A stretch of 64,000 nt of DNA from Bombella intestini (GTDB lineage: Bacteria; Pseudomonadota; Alphaproteobacteria; Acetobacterales; Acetobacteraceae). The notes under the pieces were generated by a model, which worked only from the letters and a program-made list of their open reading frames with translations, did not search any database and was not told the DNA's origin. A program made the translations under genes and the position numbers. The stretch covers positions 1-64,000 of the forward strand of contig NZ_JATM01000005.1 in the NCBI RefSeq assembly GCF_002003665.1, written 5' to 3'. Shown piece by piece: positions 47,998 to 58,103 of this stretch; the stretch's first letter is position 1; each line of letters starts with the position of its first letter.

Positions 47998-49125
47998 TTA
48001 CCTTTTATCAACCAGATACAAATTCTCTGTTACATATATCTCTCTATCAGACAGATTACGACAACCGCGGAATGTATTATACTGCCTGTCCATGACACTC
48101 ACTTCACCCAGTGAAGACAGCTCCGACATGAAACGATCCTGTTTTATGAATCCTTCCGAATTGTAGGAAATAAGCACAAAATCAGCCTTCACCTTTTCAA
48201 TGGCATCAAACAGGCTCTTTTCTGCATAACGTTCCTTGTTATAGGAAGAACGGTTCCATGATTTGGGGATGCCGGAAACTCTACTGATATCGTGTGGTTC
48301 TTTATAGTCACAGAGAAGATTCAGCATGAAATAGTTCGACCCGTAAGGGTGCTGATTATAAGGGGGATCAAAATAGGCAATATCCACCTTTTCCAGCCCG
48401 TTCACGATGTCATTTGCATCTGATTTATAAACAAAAGACTCACAGTTAAAATTACTCAGAACAGGTTCAACCACTTCGATATTACGCATAATCCGAGAAA
48501 GGGCATTGCGTGAATTGCCGCCAAACTGTCCAACCCCAGCCCGATTCTTATAAAACCCTTTGAAAACCCCGGACGTATTTGTATGCACCGAGGCCTGAGC
48601 AATAACAGGAGCAAGGACATAAGGTCTTAGATGGTCAGGTGTCTGGGTAAGCACTCTACAGAAACTATCCAGAAATATGGCGTTCCGTCTCGTATAAAAA
48701 ACCCGTTCCCCATATTTGATATTATCATCATCCTGGGGAGCATATAAAGCGGCAATGAACCCCGGAGAAAAAGACTCCTCAATAGCCGCTCTGACTCGCT
48801 TTATCTCATGGTTCAATTCACGAAAATCAATATCAGCCCTATTAGTCTGATAACAACTATTCGTCACAAAACTATAGTCTTCAAGGTCATTGCAATGGAT
48901 AGATCGAGCGTGGCGCCTAGCCATACGGGCCACAACACCCGTGCCTGAAAATAGGTCTAGGAAATCAATACGCTCCTTCCCCAATCTCGCTTTCACATCG
49001 ACAATGGCTGTCTCGATAAACCCAAGAAGTGCCCTCTTATTGCCCAAATACGTGATCAGCTGGCTTTTCAGAAAATCCGTCTCTTCCTGAAAAAGGCTCC
49101 CCTGCCCTCCCATACATTCAGCCAT
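47998..49125 (-). CDS. Adenine-specific DNA methyltransferase (D12 type)
   Basis: 375 residues. Motif order is X (LITYLGNKRALLGFIETAI), I (FLDLFSGTGVVARMARR), a recognition region, then IV (VDIAYFDPPYNQHPYGSNYF), as in Dam/D12 alpha-class N6-adenine methylases. It would protect the host from the nuclease directly downstream. M.EcoRI and M.RsrI, the usual partners of EcoRI-like nucleases, are not of this type as far as I recall. AT-rich codon use marks it, with its partner, as acquired. Upstream lies the 236-bp gap before metK. Confidence 0.88.
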   Translation of the reverse strand: MAECMGGQGSLFQEETDFLKSQLITYLGNKRALLGFIETAIVDVKARLGKERIDFLDLFSGTGVVARMARRHARSIHCNDLEDYSFVTNSCYQTNRADIDFRELNHEIKRVRAAIEESFSPGFIAALYAPQDDDNIKYGERVFYTRRNAIFLDSFCRVLTQTPDHLRPYVLAPVIAQASVHTNTSGVFKGFYKNRAGVGQFGGNSRNALSRIMRNIEVVEPVLSNFNCESFVYKSDANDIVNGLEKVDIAYFDPPYNQHPYGSNYFMLNLLCDYKEPHDISRVSGIPKSWNRSSYNKERYAEKSLFDAIEKVKADFVLISYNSEGFIKQDRFMSELSSLGEVSVMDRQYNTFRGCRNLSDREIYVTENLYLVDKR

Positions 49126-49361
49126 CTAAAAACACACCCTCCATATCCGTAGCCTTCCCCCATACAACACATTACAAACAATGCTAACTCTGGATGTTTT
49201 CAGCCATTCACTGCCCCGACCCAACCCAGCCATCTGGTAGCCTGCTCTTGACCTCGAGGGTATTTTCAGCCAAGCGGTAAGACTCTTAATTCCTGTCACT
49301 TGTGCCTTTCGGGGGGCAGGGGCAGCCTCTTTTCACCACTCATTCCCTGCGAGGTCCCTGA

Positions 49362-50546
49362 GTGCGCAATCACGGCGATTTTCTCTTTACGTCTGAATCC
49401 GTTTCCGAAGGTCATCCTGACAAGGTGGCAGACCGTATCTCCGATACCGTCCTGGACGCCTATCTTGAAGCCGACCCAGAAGCCCGTGTAGCCTGTGAAA
49501 CGCTGGTTACCACCAATCGGGTCATTCTTGCTGGTGAGGTCCGTGGCCCCAAGGCCGTGGAAAACACCCTGATTGACCGTGCCCGTCAGGCCATCAAGGA
49601 CATTGGCTACGACCAGGAAGGCTTCTCCTGGAAGAAGGCTGAAATCACCTCCTTCCTCCATGCCCAGTCTGCCGATATCGCTGTCGGTGTGGACAGTGCA
49701 GGCGATAAGGATGAAGGCGCAGGCGACCAGGGTATCATGTTTGGTTTCGCTACACGTGAAACCGAAGAGCTAATGCCCGCCCCCCTCTTCTACGCTCAGA
49801 GCATTCTGGAGCGCATCCGTGACTACCGTAAGCAGGGCGATGCCCGTGGCGTTGGGCTGCTGCCGGATGCTAAGAGCCAGGTCACACTGCGCTATGTGGA
49901 TGGCAAGCCGATTGGGGCAACCTCCATCGTTGTCTCCACCCAGCATGCCGAAGGTATGCGGCAGAATACCATCCGTGAGATGGTGCGTGAGACCGTGCGT
50001 GAGGTCCTGCCAGAGGGCTGGATGTGCCCAGAGCATGAATTCTACGTCAACCCGACTGGCAACTTCGTCATCGGCGGGCCGGATGGTGACGCCGGTCTGA
50101 CAGGTCGTAAGATCATCGTGGACACTTACGGTGGTGCTGCTCCTCATGGTGGTGGTGCTTTCTCCGGTAAAGACCCAACCAAAGTGGATCGTTCCGCCGC
50201 TTATGCCGCACGCTACCTCGCCAAGAACGTGGTAGCTGCTGGTCTGGCAGATCGCTGCACCATCCAGCTCAGCTACGCCATCGGCGTGTCCCGCCCGCTA
50301 TCCGTCTATGTCGATCTGGATGGCTCCGGCAAAGATGTGGATGAAGTCCGCCTCGGTTCCCTGCTGAACGAGATGGTCGATCTCTCCCCTCGTGGCATCC
50401 GTGAGCGCCTGCGCCTAAACCGCCCGATCTACACCAAGACGTCCGCTTACGGGCATTTTGGCCGTATTCCGGACCCGGCTCTGGACAACTTCACATGGGA
50501 GAACACCGACCTAGCCGAGCAGCTTAAGAGTGCGCTCAACCGCTAA
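49362..50546 (+). CDS. metK: S-adenosylmethionine synthase
   Basis: 394 residues from a GTG start (GTGCGCAAT; GAGG upstream). Motifs: [32 protein letters not shown] and [19 protein letters not shown]. It makes SAM from methionine and ATP, here also the donor for the neighbouring methylases. I looked for a SAM riboswitch in 49126-49361 and did not recognise one. Codon use is that of a highly expressed gene. Confidence 0.98.
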   Translation: MRNHGDFLFTSESVSEGHPDKVADRISDTVLDAYLEADPEARVACETLVTTNRVILAGEVRGPKAVENTLIDRARQAIKDIGYDQEGFSWKKAEITSFLHAQSADIAVGVDSAGDKDEGAGDQGIMFGFATRETEELMPAPLFYAQSILERIRDYRKQGDARGVGLLPDAKSQVTLRYVDGKPIGATSIVVSTQHAEGMRQNTIREMVRETVREVLPEGWMCPEHEFYVNPTGNFVIGGPDGDAGLTGRKIIVDTYGGAAPHGGGAFSGKDPTKVDRSAAYAARYLAKNVVAAGLADRCTIQLSYAIGVSRPLSVYVDLDGSGKDVDEVRLGSLLNEMVDLSPRGIRERLRLNRPIYTKTSAYGHFGRIPDPALDNFTWENTDLAEQLKSALNR

Positions 50547-50590
50547 GTCTTTCTCCGTGGAGGGGGTTTTTCCTACCCCCTTCCACCTGT

Positions 50591-50639
50591 AAGCCCCTTC
50601 CCTGCCCGCATGATCATGCGCCAAGGGCGGGGCTTTTTG
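50591..50639 (+). terminator. Intrinsic terminator after metK
   Basis: AAGCCCC (50591-50597) pairs with GGGGCTT (50629-50635), and a nested CGCATGATCATGCG hairpin (50607-50620) closes the loop. A T-run follows. Confidence 0.82.
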
Positions 50640-50652
50640 CCATTTTCAGACT

Positions 50653-51360
50653 GTGTATCGACCATTGCCTGACGACATCAAACCCCAACCCGAACGTCTC
50701 TATGGCCGCCAGCGTGGCCATCCTCTTCGCCCCCGCCAGCAGCGTCTTCTAGATGAAGCCTTGCCCCGTGTGCACTTCCGGAATATCGCCGAGCCACTGA
50801 AAGGCTTTGGTAAACCCGTTTCCAAACTATTTCTGGAAATCGGCTTCGGCGGTGGCGAACATGCATTCGATCAAGCCGCCCGGAACCCCGATACCGGCTA
50901 TATCGCCGCTGAAGTGTTCGACAACGGCGTCTGCTCCCTCCTCTCCCGCATCATTCCAGAAGGTGAAGAAGCCACCGCCCTAGGGCCGGACAATCTGCGC
51001 CTCTGGGCAGAAGACGGCCGCCAGTTGCTAAAAGGCCTGCCTGATAGCTGCTTAGACCGGGCCTATCTTATGTTTCCGGACCCATGGCCAAAAGCCCGCC
51101 ATGCCAAGCGGCGTTTCATCCACCCCGAAAATATCCGGCAAATGGCTCGACTCCTCAAACCCGGTGCCCATTGGCGTGTCGCCAGCGACCATCCCGTCTA
51201 TCAAGAATGGGTAACAGAAGTGATGGGCCAGCAGGACCTCTTCGAGGCCCCAGCCCCCGCACTGGAGCGACCAGAAGGCTGGTCCCCCACCCGTTACGAG
51301 GCCAAGGCCTTCCGTGAAGGGCGGCAGCCTTTTTACTGGACCTTCACACGGAAAGGGTGA
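50653..51360 (+). CDS. trmB: tRNA (guanine-N7-)-methyltransferase
   Basis: 235 residues from a GTG start. It has LYGRQRGHPLRPRQQ, the SAM site LFLEIGFGGGEHAF, the catalytic YLMFPDPWPKARHAKRR and RFIHPENIR region, and a C-terminal TRYEAKAFREGR. It makes m7G46 in tRNAs. No ribosome site is evident, so the exact start is not certain. Confidence 0.95.
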   Translation: MYRPLPDDIKPQPERLYGRQRGHPLRPRQQRLLDEALPRVHFRNIAEPLKGFGKPVSKLFLEIGFGGGEHAFDQAARNPDTGYIAAEVFDNGVCSLLSRIIPEGEEATALGPDNLRLWAEDGRQLLKGLPDSCLDRAYLMFPDPWPKARHAKRRFIHPENIRQMARLLKPGAHWRVASDHPVYQEWVTEVMGQQDLFEAPAPALERPEGWSPTRYEAKAFREGRQPFYWTFTRKG

Positions 51361-51417
51361 GATACCTCACCCCCGTACACCCCTTCATGTTTCAGACAAC
51401 CCGCAGGAGAGTACCCC

Positions 51418-53067
51418 ATGACACAGCCACAGAGCGATAATTCCGCCATCGAACGGGAAGAAATGGCCTTTGATGTCGTCATCGTGGGTGGGGGTCCTGC
51501 GGGCCTGACCGCTGCCATCCGGCTGCGCCAGGAAAACCCGGAACTCTCCGTCTGCCTGCTGGAAAAAGGCAGCGAGGTCGGTGCCCATATCGTCTCCGGT
51601 GCCGTGTTAGAGCCCACAACACTGGCCGAACTCTTTCCAGACTGGAAAGAACGGGGGGCACCGCTGGATACACCCGTCAGCGATGAAAAATTGCTCTTCC
51701 TGACCGAAAAATCCGCTCTCCCCGTTCCCGCTCTGCACCTGCTCATGCCGCAGATGGACAACCGGGGCAATTATGTCATTTCCCTCGGAGCCTTCTGCCG
51801 CTGGCTAGGCGAACAGGCCGAAGCTCTGGGCGTGGAAATCTACCCCGGTTTTGCCGGGGCTGATCTCTTTATTGAGGATGGCAAAGTCTGCGGTGTCATC
51901 ACGGGTGACATGGGTGTTGGCCGCAACGGGGAAGAAAAGCCGGACTATATGCCGGGTATGATCCTACGGGCCCAACAAACCATTCTTGCCGAAGGCGCAC
52001 GAGGCTCCCTCAGCAAGAAAGCTATGGCAGCTTATGACCTCCGCAAGGAGGCCGACCCACAGACCTTCGGCCTCGGCATCAAGGAGGTCTGGGAAATCCC
52101 GGCGGAAAAGCACCGTCCCGGTTTCGTGCAGCATAGTTTCGGCTGGCCATTGGATACCCATACCTATGGCGGAGCCTTCCTGTATCATTTCGGCAAGAAT
52201 CTCGTTTCATACGGCTTCATCACCGCTCTGGATTACCGCAATCCGTGGCTATCCCCTTTTGAGGAAATGCAGCGCACCAAGCAGCATCCAGCTTTCCGGA
52301 AACATTTTGAAGGCGGACGGCGTATCATTTACGGGGCACGGGCCATCTCCGAAGGTGGCGTGCAGTCCCTCCCTCATCCCGTCTTCCCCGGTGGGGTGCT
52401 AACGGGTGACTGCGCTGGCTTCCTCAACATGCCTAAGATCAAGGGCATCCACACTTCCATGAAATCCGGCATTATCGCTGCCGAGGCCGTGATAGAAGCC
52501 ATCCAGAACGGACAGAGTGAAGCGACCTCCTACATGGAACGCCTCAAAAATTCGTGGCTCTGGAAGGAACTGCACGCTGCACGCAACATCCGTCCTGCGT
52601 TCTCCCACTGGGGTATGCTGGGCGGTGCCCTCTACAGCGGGATCGACAGCATGATCTTTCGTGGAAAAGCCCCGTGGACACTGCGCCACCGCCATGCCGA
52701 CAACGAGACCCTACTCCCCGCCGAACAAGCCCCGAAGATCAGCTACCCCAAAGCTGATGGCAAGCTAACATTTAACCGGGCCGAGTCCGTCTTCCTCAGC
52801 AATCTCAGCCATGATGAAGACCAGCCCGTGCATCTGAAAGTGCAGGACATGGCCACATGGAAGGCCACCAACCTTGCCCGCTTTGCCGCACCGGAGAGCC
52901 GCTACTGCCCTGCAGGTGTCTATGAAACCAGCGAGACAGAAGAACTGGTCATCAACGCCCAGAACTGCGTGCATTGCAAGAGTTGCGACATCAAAGACCC
53001 TACACAGAACATCAACTGGTGTACGCCAGAAGGCAGTAGCGGGCCCAACTATCCTTCCGGGATGTGA
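51418..53067 (+). CDS. Electron transfer flavoprotein-ubiquinone oxidoreductase
   Basis: 549 residues. FAD-binding N-terminus (VVIVGGGPAGLTAAIRL), membrane-associated ubiquinone domain, and the [4Fe-4S] ligands in YCPAGVY, CVHCKSC and NINWCTPEGSSGP at the end. It passes electrons from ETF to ubiquinone, and the ETF genes follow 69 nt later, so they form one functional unit. Confidence 0.96.
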   Translation: MTQPQSDNSAIEREEMAFDVVIVGGGPAGLTAAIRLRQENPELSVCLLEKGSEVGAHIVSGAVLEPTTLAELFPDWKERGAPLDTPVSDEKLLFLTEKSALPVPALHLLMPQMDNRGNYVISLGAFCRWLGEQAEALGVEIYPGFAGADLFIEDGKVCGVITGDMGVGRNGEEKPDYMPGMILRAQQTILAEGARGSLSKKAMAAYDLRKEADPQTFGLGIKEVWEIPAEKHRPGFVQHSFGWPLDTHTYGGAFLYHFGKNLVSYGFITALDYRNPWLSPFEEMQRTKQHPAFRKHFEGGRRIIYGARAISEGGVQSLPHPVFPGGVLTGDCAGFLNMPKIKGIHTSMKSGIIAAEAVIEAIQNGQSEATSYMERLKNSWLWKELHAARNIRPAFSHWGMLGGALYSGIDSMIFRGKAPWTLRHRHADNETLLPAEQAPKISYPKADGKLTFNRAESVFLSNLSHDEDQPVHLKVQDMATWKATNLARFAAPESRYCPAGVYETSETEELVINAQNCVHCKSCDIKDPTQNINWCTPEGSSGPNYPSGM

Positions 53068-53136
53068 CTTTTGAAAGAAAAGCGGATAGTCTGACTACAG
53101 TTTTACGTTGAGCTGCGACAGCAACGAAGGATGACC

Positions 53137-53886
53137 ATGAAGGTTCTTGTCCCCGTCAAACGGGTTGTTGATTACAACATCAAGCCGCGTGTTGCGGCTG
53201 ATGGTAGTGGTGTCGAAACGCAGGGCGTGAAAATGTCCATGAATCCGTTCGACGAAATTGCTCTGGAAGAAGCCCTACGCCTCCGTGAAAAAGGTCAGGC
53301 GGACGAAGTGATTGCTGTTTCCATCGGCCCGCAAGTAGCTCAGGATGTTCTGCGTACGGCCATGGCCATGGGGGCCGATCGGGCCATCCTCGTTCAGACC
53401 GATGCCGAGATCGAACCCCGTGTCGTCTCCAGCCTTCTCAAGGCTGTTGTGGAGAAAGAACAGCCGGGCCTTATCTCCATGGGCAAACAGGCCATTGATG
53501 ATGACATGAATGCCACCGGCCAGATGCTAGCCGCTCGTCTGGGTTGGCCGCAGGGAACCTTCGCCAGCAAGGTGGAGATTGCAGACGGTAAGGTCAGTGT
53601 CGCCCGTGAGGTTGATGGTGGGACAGAGACCGTTTCCCTCACCCTCCCGGCTGTCATCACGGCGGACCTGCGCCTCAATGAACCACGCTATGCGTCCCTG
53701 CCCAACATTATGAAGGCCCGCAAAAAGCCACTGGAGACGATCGCAGCCGACTCCCTCGGTGTGGATCTGACCCCACATCTGAAAATCATCAGCGTGGCTG
53801 AGCCACCGGAGCGCAAGGCCGGTGTCATTGTCGAAACAGTGGAAGAGCTGGTCGAAAAGCTCAAGACGGAAGCGAAGGTGATCTGA
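53137..53886 (+). CDS. etfB: Electron transfer flavoprotein, beta subunit
   Basis: 249 residues from the second ATG of ATGACCATG. AAGG then sits at the right distance, whereas it touches the first ATG. It has [24 protein letters not shown], the AMP-binding [16 protein letters not shown] and [19 protein letters not shown]. Its stop overlaps etfA by one base (TGATG). Confidence 0.97.
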   Translation: MKVLVPVKRVVDYNIKPRVAADGSGVETQGVKMSMNPFDEIALEEALRLREKGQADEVIAVSIGPQVAQDVLRTAMAMGADRAILVQTDAEIEPRVVSSLLKAVVEKEQPGLISMGKQAIDDDMNATGQMLAARLGWPQGTFASKVEIADGKVSVAREVDGGTETVSLTLPAVITADLRLNEPRYASLPNIMKARKKPLETIAADSLGVDLTPHLKIISVAEPPERKAGVIVETVEELVEKLKTEAKVI

Positions 53887-54800
53887 TGACCGCACTTGTT
53901 CTGATTGAAGCCGAAAACGGCGTAATCCGTCAGGCCTCCCGGTCCGCCATTGCAGCGGCTTCCCGCTTCGGCGATGTCGATGCCCTGCTTCTGGGTGAAG
54001 CCGGTGCAGAGGCAGCCAGCAAACTGCCCGGCATCCGCAAGGTACTGCACGTGCCTGCCCTAAAGCACGCTCTGGCCGAACCCGCTGCTGCTCTACTGGC
54101 TGGTCTTGCCAGCTCCTACAGCCATATCCTGTCTGCAACATCATCCACCGGCAAGAACATCCTACCCCGTTTAGCCGGTCTGCTCGATGCACAGCCGATC
54201 TCCGATGTTGTGGCTATTCAGAATGACGCCACCTTCGTGCGGCCCATCTATGCGGGCAATGCGCTGGCCACTGTACAGTCCAGCGACAGCGTCAAGATCA
54301 TGACCATCCGTTCCTCCAGCTTCGACCCTGTGAACGAAGATGGCGGCAGTGCCTCAATCGAAGTTCTTGATGCTCCCGCAGATGATGGGAAAAGCAGCTT
54401 CGTAAAGCTGGAGCAGAGCGAGTCAGACCGTCCTGAGCTTGAAGTGGCCCGCGTGGTCATTTCTGGTGGTAAAGGCCTGAAAGATGCCAGCAACTTCCAC
54501 ACCCTGCTGGAACCAATTGCTGACAAGCTGGGTGCTGCCATCGGGGCATCTCGTGCGGCTGTCGATTCCGGCTTCGCACCGAACGAGATGCAGGTTGGGC
54601 AGACCGGCAAAGTTGTGGCACCTGAGCTTTACATCGCTACCGGCCTTTCCGGTGCTATCCAGCATCTCGCCGGGATGAAAGATAGCCGTGTGATCGTGGC
54701 CATCAACATCGACCCAGAAGCACCAATCTTCAAAGTGGCCGATTATGGCATGGTGGGCGATCTCTTCGAAGTTCTCCCCGCTCTGGCCAAAGCCCTCTAA
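53886..54800 (+). CDS. etfA: Electron transfer flavoprotein, alpha subunit
   Basis: 304 residues. FAD-binding C-terminal domain: [63 protein letters not shown] and DPEAPIF. It forms the ETF heterodimer with EtfB. A terminator follows 47 nt later. Confidence 0.97.
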   Translation: MTALVLIEAENGVIRQASRSAIAAASRFGDVDALLLGEAGAEAASKLPGIRKVLHVPALKHALAEPAAALLAGLASSYSHILSATSSTGKNILPRLAGLLDAQPISDVVAIQNDATFVRPIYAGNALATVQSSDSVKIMTIRSSSFDPVNEDGGSASIEVLDAPADDGKSSFVKLEQSESDRPELEVARVVISGGKGLKDASNFHTLLEPIADKLGAAIGASRAAVDSGFAPNEMQVGQTGKVVAPELYIATGLSGAIQHLAGMKDSRVIVAINIDPEAPIFKVADYGMVGDLFEVLPALAKAL

Positions 54801-54847
54801 AAAATCAGAGAACAAGAAGAGCTTTCCTGCTCATTCCATCTCTTCAG

Positions 54848-54880
54848 AAACCCGCCCCTATCTTCCTAGGGGCGGGTTTT
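54848..54880 (+). terminator. Intrinsic terminator of the etf operon
   Basis: AAACCCGCCCCTA pairs with TAGGGGCGGGTTT over a six-base loop and ends in T residues. Confidence 0.93.
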
Positions 54881-54989
54881 CTGTATGAAAAGCCGCAAAC
54901 CTGTAAAGAAGGCTTCATTTTTCTATAAAAACAGCCCGTTTGCCCCTTGCACCTTTACCTGAGGAAGGGTAGGAATAGCCCCACAAAGT

Positions 54990-55066
54990 CGGAGTGTAGC
55001 TCAGCCTGGTAGAGCACTGTGTTCGGGACGCAGGGGCCGGAGGTTCGAATCCTCTCACTCCGACCA
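54990..55066 (+). tRNA. tRNA-Pro (anticodon CGG)
   Basis: Acceptor arms CGGAGTG and CACTCCG. The anticodon stem CTGTG/CGCAG (one G-T pair) closes the loop TTCGGGA with anticodon CGG. T-arm AGGTTCGAATCCT. CCA is encoded at 55064-55066. Confidence 0.96.
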
Positions 55067-55359
55067 TTATTTTCCCCAGACAAGTTCATCTGTTAAGCGT
55101 TATGTAGAGTAGACGTAACCTGTGCGGACCCTTCACGTAGTAAGACCCTCTATACAAGTGACGTGATCATATTCTTAAAGTAAAAATTATACCCCACGGG
55201 TGTTCTGTCTTTCATCTATTCACCATATCGTTAGGGCGATGGACGCCCCCCTCCTTTATAGGCAATAAGGGGACGTGCTTTTTCCATTGTTGAGTGGAAG
55301 ACCGACCCTCTCTTCCATGGAAACGAAACCGGTTATATTTTTTCTGCAAGGATCATAAC

Positions 55360-55722
55360 ATGACCCGCAAGATTTACTCTCTCATTGCTGCTGCCGTACT
55401 GGCTGGCTCTGTTGCTCCAGCCATGGCCGAACCGGGTGGTTGCCTGAAGTATGGTGCTGCTGGTGCCGTTGCTGGCCATGTGGCCAATAAGCATAGCGTG
55501 ATAGGCGCCGTTGGCGGTTGTGCCGTTGGCATGTATCAGCGTCATAAATACCGCAAGAGCATCGCCGAAAAAGCAGCTCAGTGGGACAAGGAACACCCTG
55601 TCGACAGCAAGCAGACTGGCTCCGGCTGGTGGCAGAACAACCATTCTGCTGCTGCTCTTAACCAGAAGGCTCAGTGGTATGATGCTGAACATCCCAACAG
55701 TGATGCTCCAGCAGCTCACTAA
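55360..55722 (+). CDS. Small exported protein with glycine-zipper-like stretch
   Basis: 120 residues from MTRKIYSLIAAAVLAGSVAP (AAGGA before the ATG at 55360). The signal ends at about AMAEP. The mature part has GAAGAVAGHVANKHSVIGAV, a glycine-zipper-like segment, then a repeated motif, AAQWDKEHPVDS and KAQWYDAEHPNS. Two cysteines (GGCLKYG and GGCAVGM) may form a disulfide. GGT/GCT codons suggest strong expression. Probably an outer-membrane or periplasmic protein. Function unknown. A hairpin TGGAAGA/TCTTCCA (55295-55317) lies in the leader. Confidence 0.8.
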   Translation: MTRKIYSLIAAAVLAGSVAPAMAEPGGCLKYGAAGAVAGHVANKHSVIGAVGGCAVGMYQRHKYRKSIAEKAAQWDKEHPVDSKQTGSGWWQNNHSAAALNQKAQWYDAEHPNSDAPAAH

Positions 55723-55742
55723 GGCTTGAGCCTGCCTACATG

Positions 55743-55777
55743 AAAAACCCGGCCATCTCTGGCCGGGTTTTTTTATT
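55743..55777. terminator. Intrinsic terminator
   Basis: A stem AAACCCGGCCA/TGGCCGGGTTT with a tiny loop followed by seven T residues lies 20 nt after the small exported protein. The A-rich 5' side would also let it serve hemH from the other strand. Confidence 0.92.
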
Positions 55778-55800
55778 ATTACGCCAGATTCCAACGTTAA

Positions 55801-56832
55801 TCAGAACTGAAACCCCTTTATCGCCTGCCGGGATAATGCCTCTAAAAGGGTGACAGCCTCCGGTGCGTCATTCAAGCAAGGAACAAAGGCGAACTCCTCA
55901 CCGCCTGCCTCCATAAACTCTTCCCGAACTTCACGACCAATCTCATCCAACGTTTCAATACAATCCGCCATGAAACCCGGCATGATGACGGCAATCTTTG
56001 TAATGCCCTGTTTCGGCAAAGCCGAAATATAAGGGGCCGTATAAGGCTGCAACCATTCCATCGGGCCAAAACGGGATTGAAAGGTCAGAGGAACCTCTTC
56101 CTCGCTCATACCCAATGCCGTAGCCAGCGCCTTGGTCGTACGGACACACTCATCCCGATAGGAATCACCTTTCTCCACGAACTCCTTCGGCAAGCCATGA
56201 TAGGACGCTACAAGACGCTGCGGTTTAAAGGACAGCGTGTCATAAACCCGGCGCACAGAAGCCGCTAGGGCCTCAATAAACTGTGGGTGATCAGGAAAAG
56301 AAGGAACTGTCAGCACCGAAGGCTGCCGCCGCAGGCGCATCAGCGCACGGAAGAGCTGGTCATTGGCTGTGGCGGTCGTTGTCGCTGAGTACTGCGGATA
56401 GAGCGGAATGCTGACGATACGATCACACCCCTGATCCATCAGCTCTGTTAAAGCCTGCTTTACGGAGGGCTGGCCATAGCGCATCCCCCAGGCCACCGGG
56501 ATTCCATCCGGTGCTAAACGCTCTGCCAAGCCTTCAGCCTGTTTACGGGTGAAGACACGCAAAGGAGACGCATTCTCCTCCTTGTCCCAAATGCGGGCAT
56601 AATTTGCCCCACTGGCAAAAGGTCTGCGGGCCAACACCAGCGTGTTGAGGATTGGCTGCCAAATAAGCGGATGTGCTTCAATCACCCGGCGATCTGAAAG
56701 GAATTCCTTCAGATAACGGCGAACGGAAAAATAGCCCGTATCATCTGGTGTACCAAGATTAACGAGCAAAACACCAACCCGCCCCCCTAAGGGAACAGGC
56801 GTGCGAGGAGGCGTGTAAGTAAAATAAGACAT
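55801..56832 (-). CDS. hemH: Ferrochelatase
   Basis: 343 residues. It has VGVLLVNLGTPD near the start, the metal-binding histidine region LVASYHGLPKEFVEKGD, and MPGFMADCIETLDEIGREV with the active-site Glu. It inserts Fe(II) into protoporphyrin IX, the last step of heme synthesis, consistent with the cytochromes in the window. Confidence 0.97.
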   Translation of the reverse strand: MSYFTYTPPRTPVPLGGRVGVLLVNLGTPDDTGYFSVRRYLKEFLSDRRVIEAHPLIWQPILNTLVLARRPFASGANYARIWDKEENASPLRVFTRKQAEGLAERLAPDGIPVAWGMRYGQPSVKQALTELMDQGCDRIVSIPLYPQYSATTTATANDQLFRALMRLRRQPSVLTVPSFPDHPQFIEALAASVRRVYDTLSFKPQRLVASYHGLPKEFVEKGDSYRDECVRTTKALATALGMSEEEVPLTFQSRFGPMEWLQPYTAPYISALPKQGITKIAVIMPGFMADCIETLDEIGREVREEFMEAGGEEFAFVPCLNDAPEAVTLLEALSRQAIKGFQF

Positions 56833-56956
56833 AGCTCCTCCACTATGGAGACAGCACCACCTTTTGGAAAGAGGATTTCACTTACACTCTTTTACAAGCA
56901 TAACTTATGTAAAGGTTCCGTATAGAGGGCGGAACCTTTACAAACCGTAACGTCTC

Positions 56957-58021
56957 TTATGCCGGTTCTTCCGGGCGGGCCACTGGCTGCCAGAGCGGCG
57001 AATCCTTGCCGATCAAATGCTGTTCATCAAGGCTCTCGGCAATCTGCACGGCATTCAGTGCCGCACCCTTGCGAAGGTTGTCCGACACGCACCAGAAAGC
57101 CAAACCGTTCTCCACGGTCGGGTCGATACGCAGACGGGACACATAAGTGTCATCCTCACCCACACACTCGATCGGCGTGACGTAACCGCCATCTTCCCGC
57201 TCATCACGCAAGATGACGCCCGGTGCCTTACGCAGAGCGGCACGGGCTTTCTCCAGATCAACCGGCTTCTCACACTCAATGCTGATAGCCTCGGAATGGC
57301 CGATGAAAACCGGCACACGCACGCAGGTGGCCAGCACCTTGATATCCGGGTCCAGAATCTTGCGAGTCTCGACCGCCATCTTCCATTCTTCCTTGGTGGA
57401 GCCATCTTCCATGAAACGGTCGATATGCGGAATCAGGTTAAAGGCAATCTGCTTGGTGAACTGGGCAACGGTCGGCGCATCATTCACGAAGCTACCTTTC
57501 GTCTGGCTGAACAGCTCATCCATACCGGACTTCCCAGCACCAGACACAGCCTGATAGGTGGACACCACCACACGCTTAATGCGGAACAGATCATGCAGCG
57601 GCTTCAGAGCCACCATCATCTGGGCTGTAGAGCAGTTGGGATTAGCGATGATGCCTTTACGAGCCTTCTTCAGGGCAGCGGCATTAACCTCCGGCACCAC
57701 GAGCGGCACGCCCGGTTCCATGCGGAAATGCGAGGTATTGTCCACGACCAGACACTTTGCTGCCGCAGCCTTGGGCGCATATTTGGCAGACACCGCCCCA
57801 CCGGGAGAGAAAAGCGCAATATCCCAGCCTGTGAAATCGAACGTCTCCAGATTCTGAACCTTTAGAACCTTCTTATCCCCGAAGGACACCTCGCGGCCAG
57901 CAGACCGGGCAGACGCCAATGCCACGATCTCATCCACTGGGAACTGACGTTCTGCCAGTGTCTTCAGAATTTCACGCCCAACAGCCCCTGTCGCACCAAC
58001 GACGGCAACCCTGTAACCCAT
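56957..58021 (-). CDS. asd: Aspartate-semialdehyde dehydrogenase
   Basis: 354 residues from the ATG at 58021 (MGYRVAVVGATGAVGREIL). The 15-codon upstream extension was rejected. Catalytic Cys130 is in ANPNCSTAQM, with the substrate motif KSGMDELFSQT and IECVGEDDTYVSRLRID downstream. It makes aspartate semialdehyde for the lysine (with dapB above), threonine and methionine pathways. Confidence 0.96.
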   Translation of the reverse strand: MGYRVAVVGATGAVGREILKTLAERQFPVDEIVALASARSAGREVSFGDKKVLKVQNLETFDFTGWDIALFSPGGAVSAKYAPKAAAAKCLVVDNTSHFRMEPGVPLVVPEVNAAALKKARKGIIANPNCSTAQMMVALKPLHDLFRIKRVVVSTYQAVSGAGKSGMDELFSQTKGSFVNDAPTVAQFTKQIAFNLIPHIDRFMEDGSTKEEWKMAVETRKILDPDIKVLATCVRVPVFIGHSEAISIECEKPVDLEKARAALRKAPGVILRDEREDGGYVTPIECVGEDDTYVSRLRIDPTVENGLAFWCVSDNLRKGAALNAVQIAESLDEQHLIGKDSPLWQPVARPEEPA

Positions 58022-58103
58022 TCTCTCATTCTCCCTCAGGCGGGGTCTAACCTCGCCCTGTTTCATTCAGAAACCCATCCGGGCCTCATTATAAGGATTG
58101 TCT

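Noticed and set aside
49126-49361. SAM-responsive riboswitch before metK
   Set aside because: No SAM-I, SAM-II or SAM/SAH core could be recognised. A covariance-model search would settle it.
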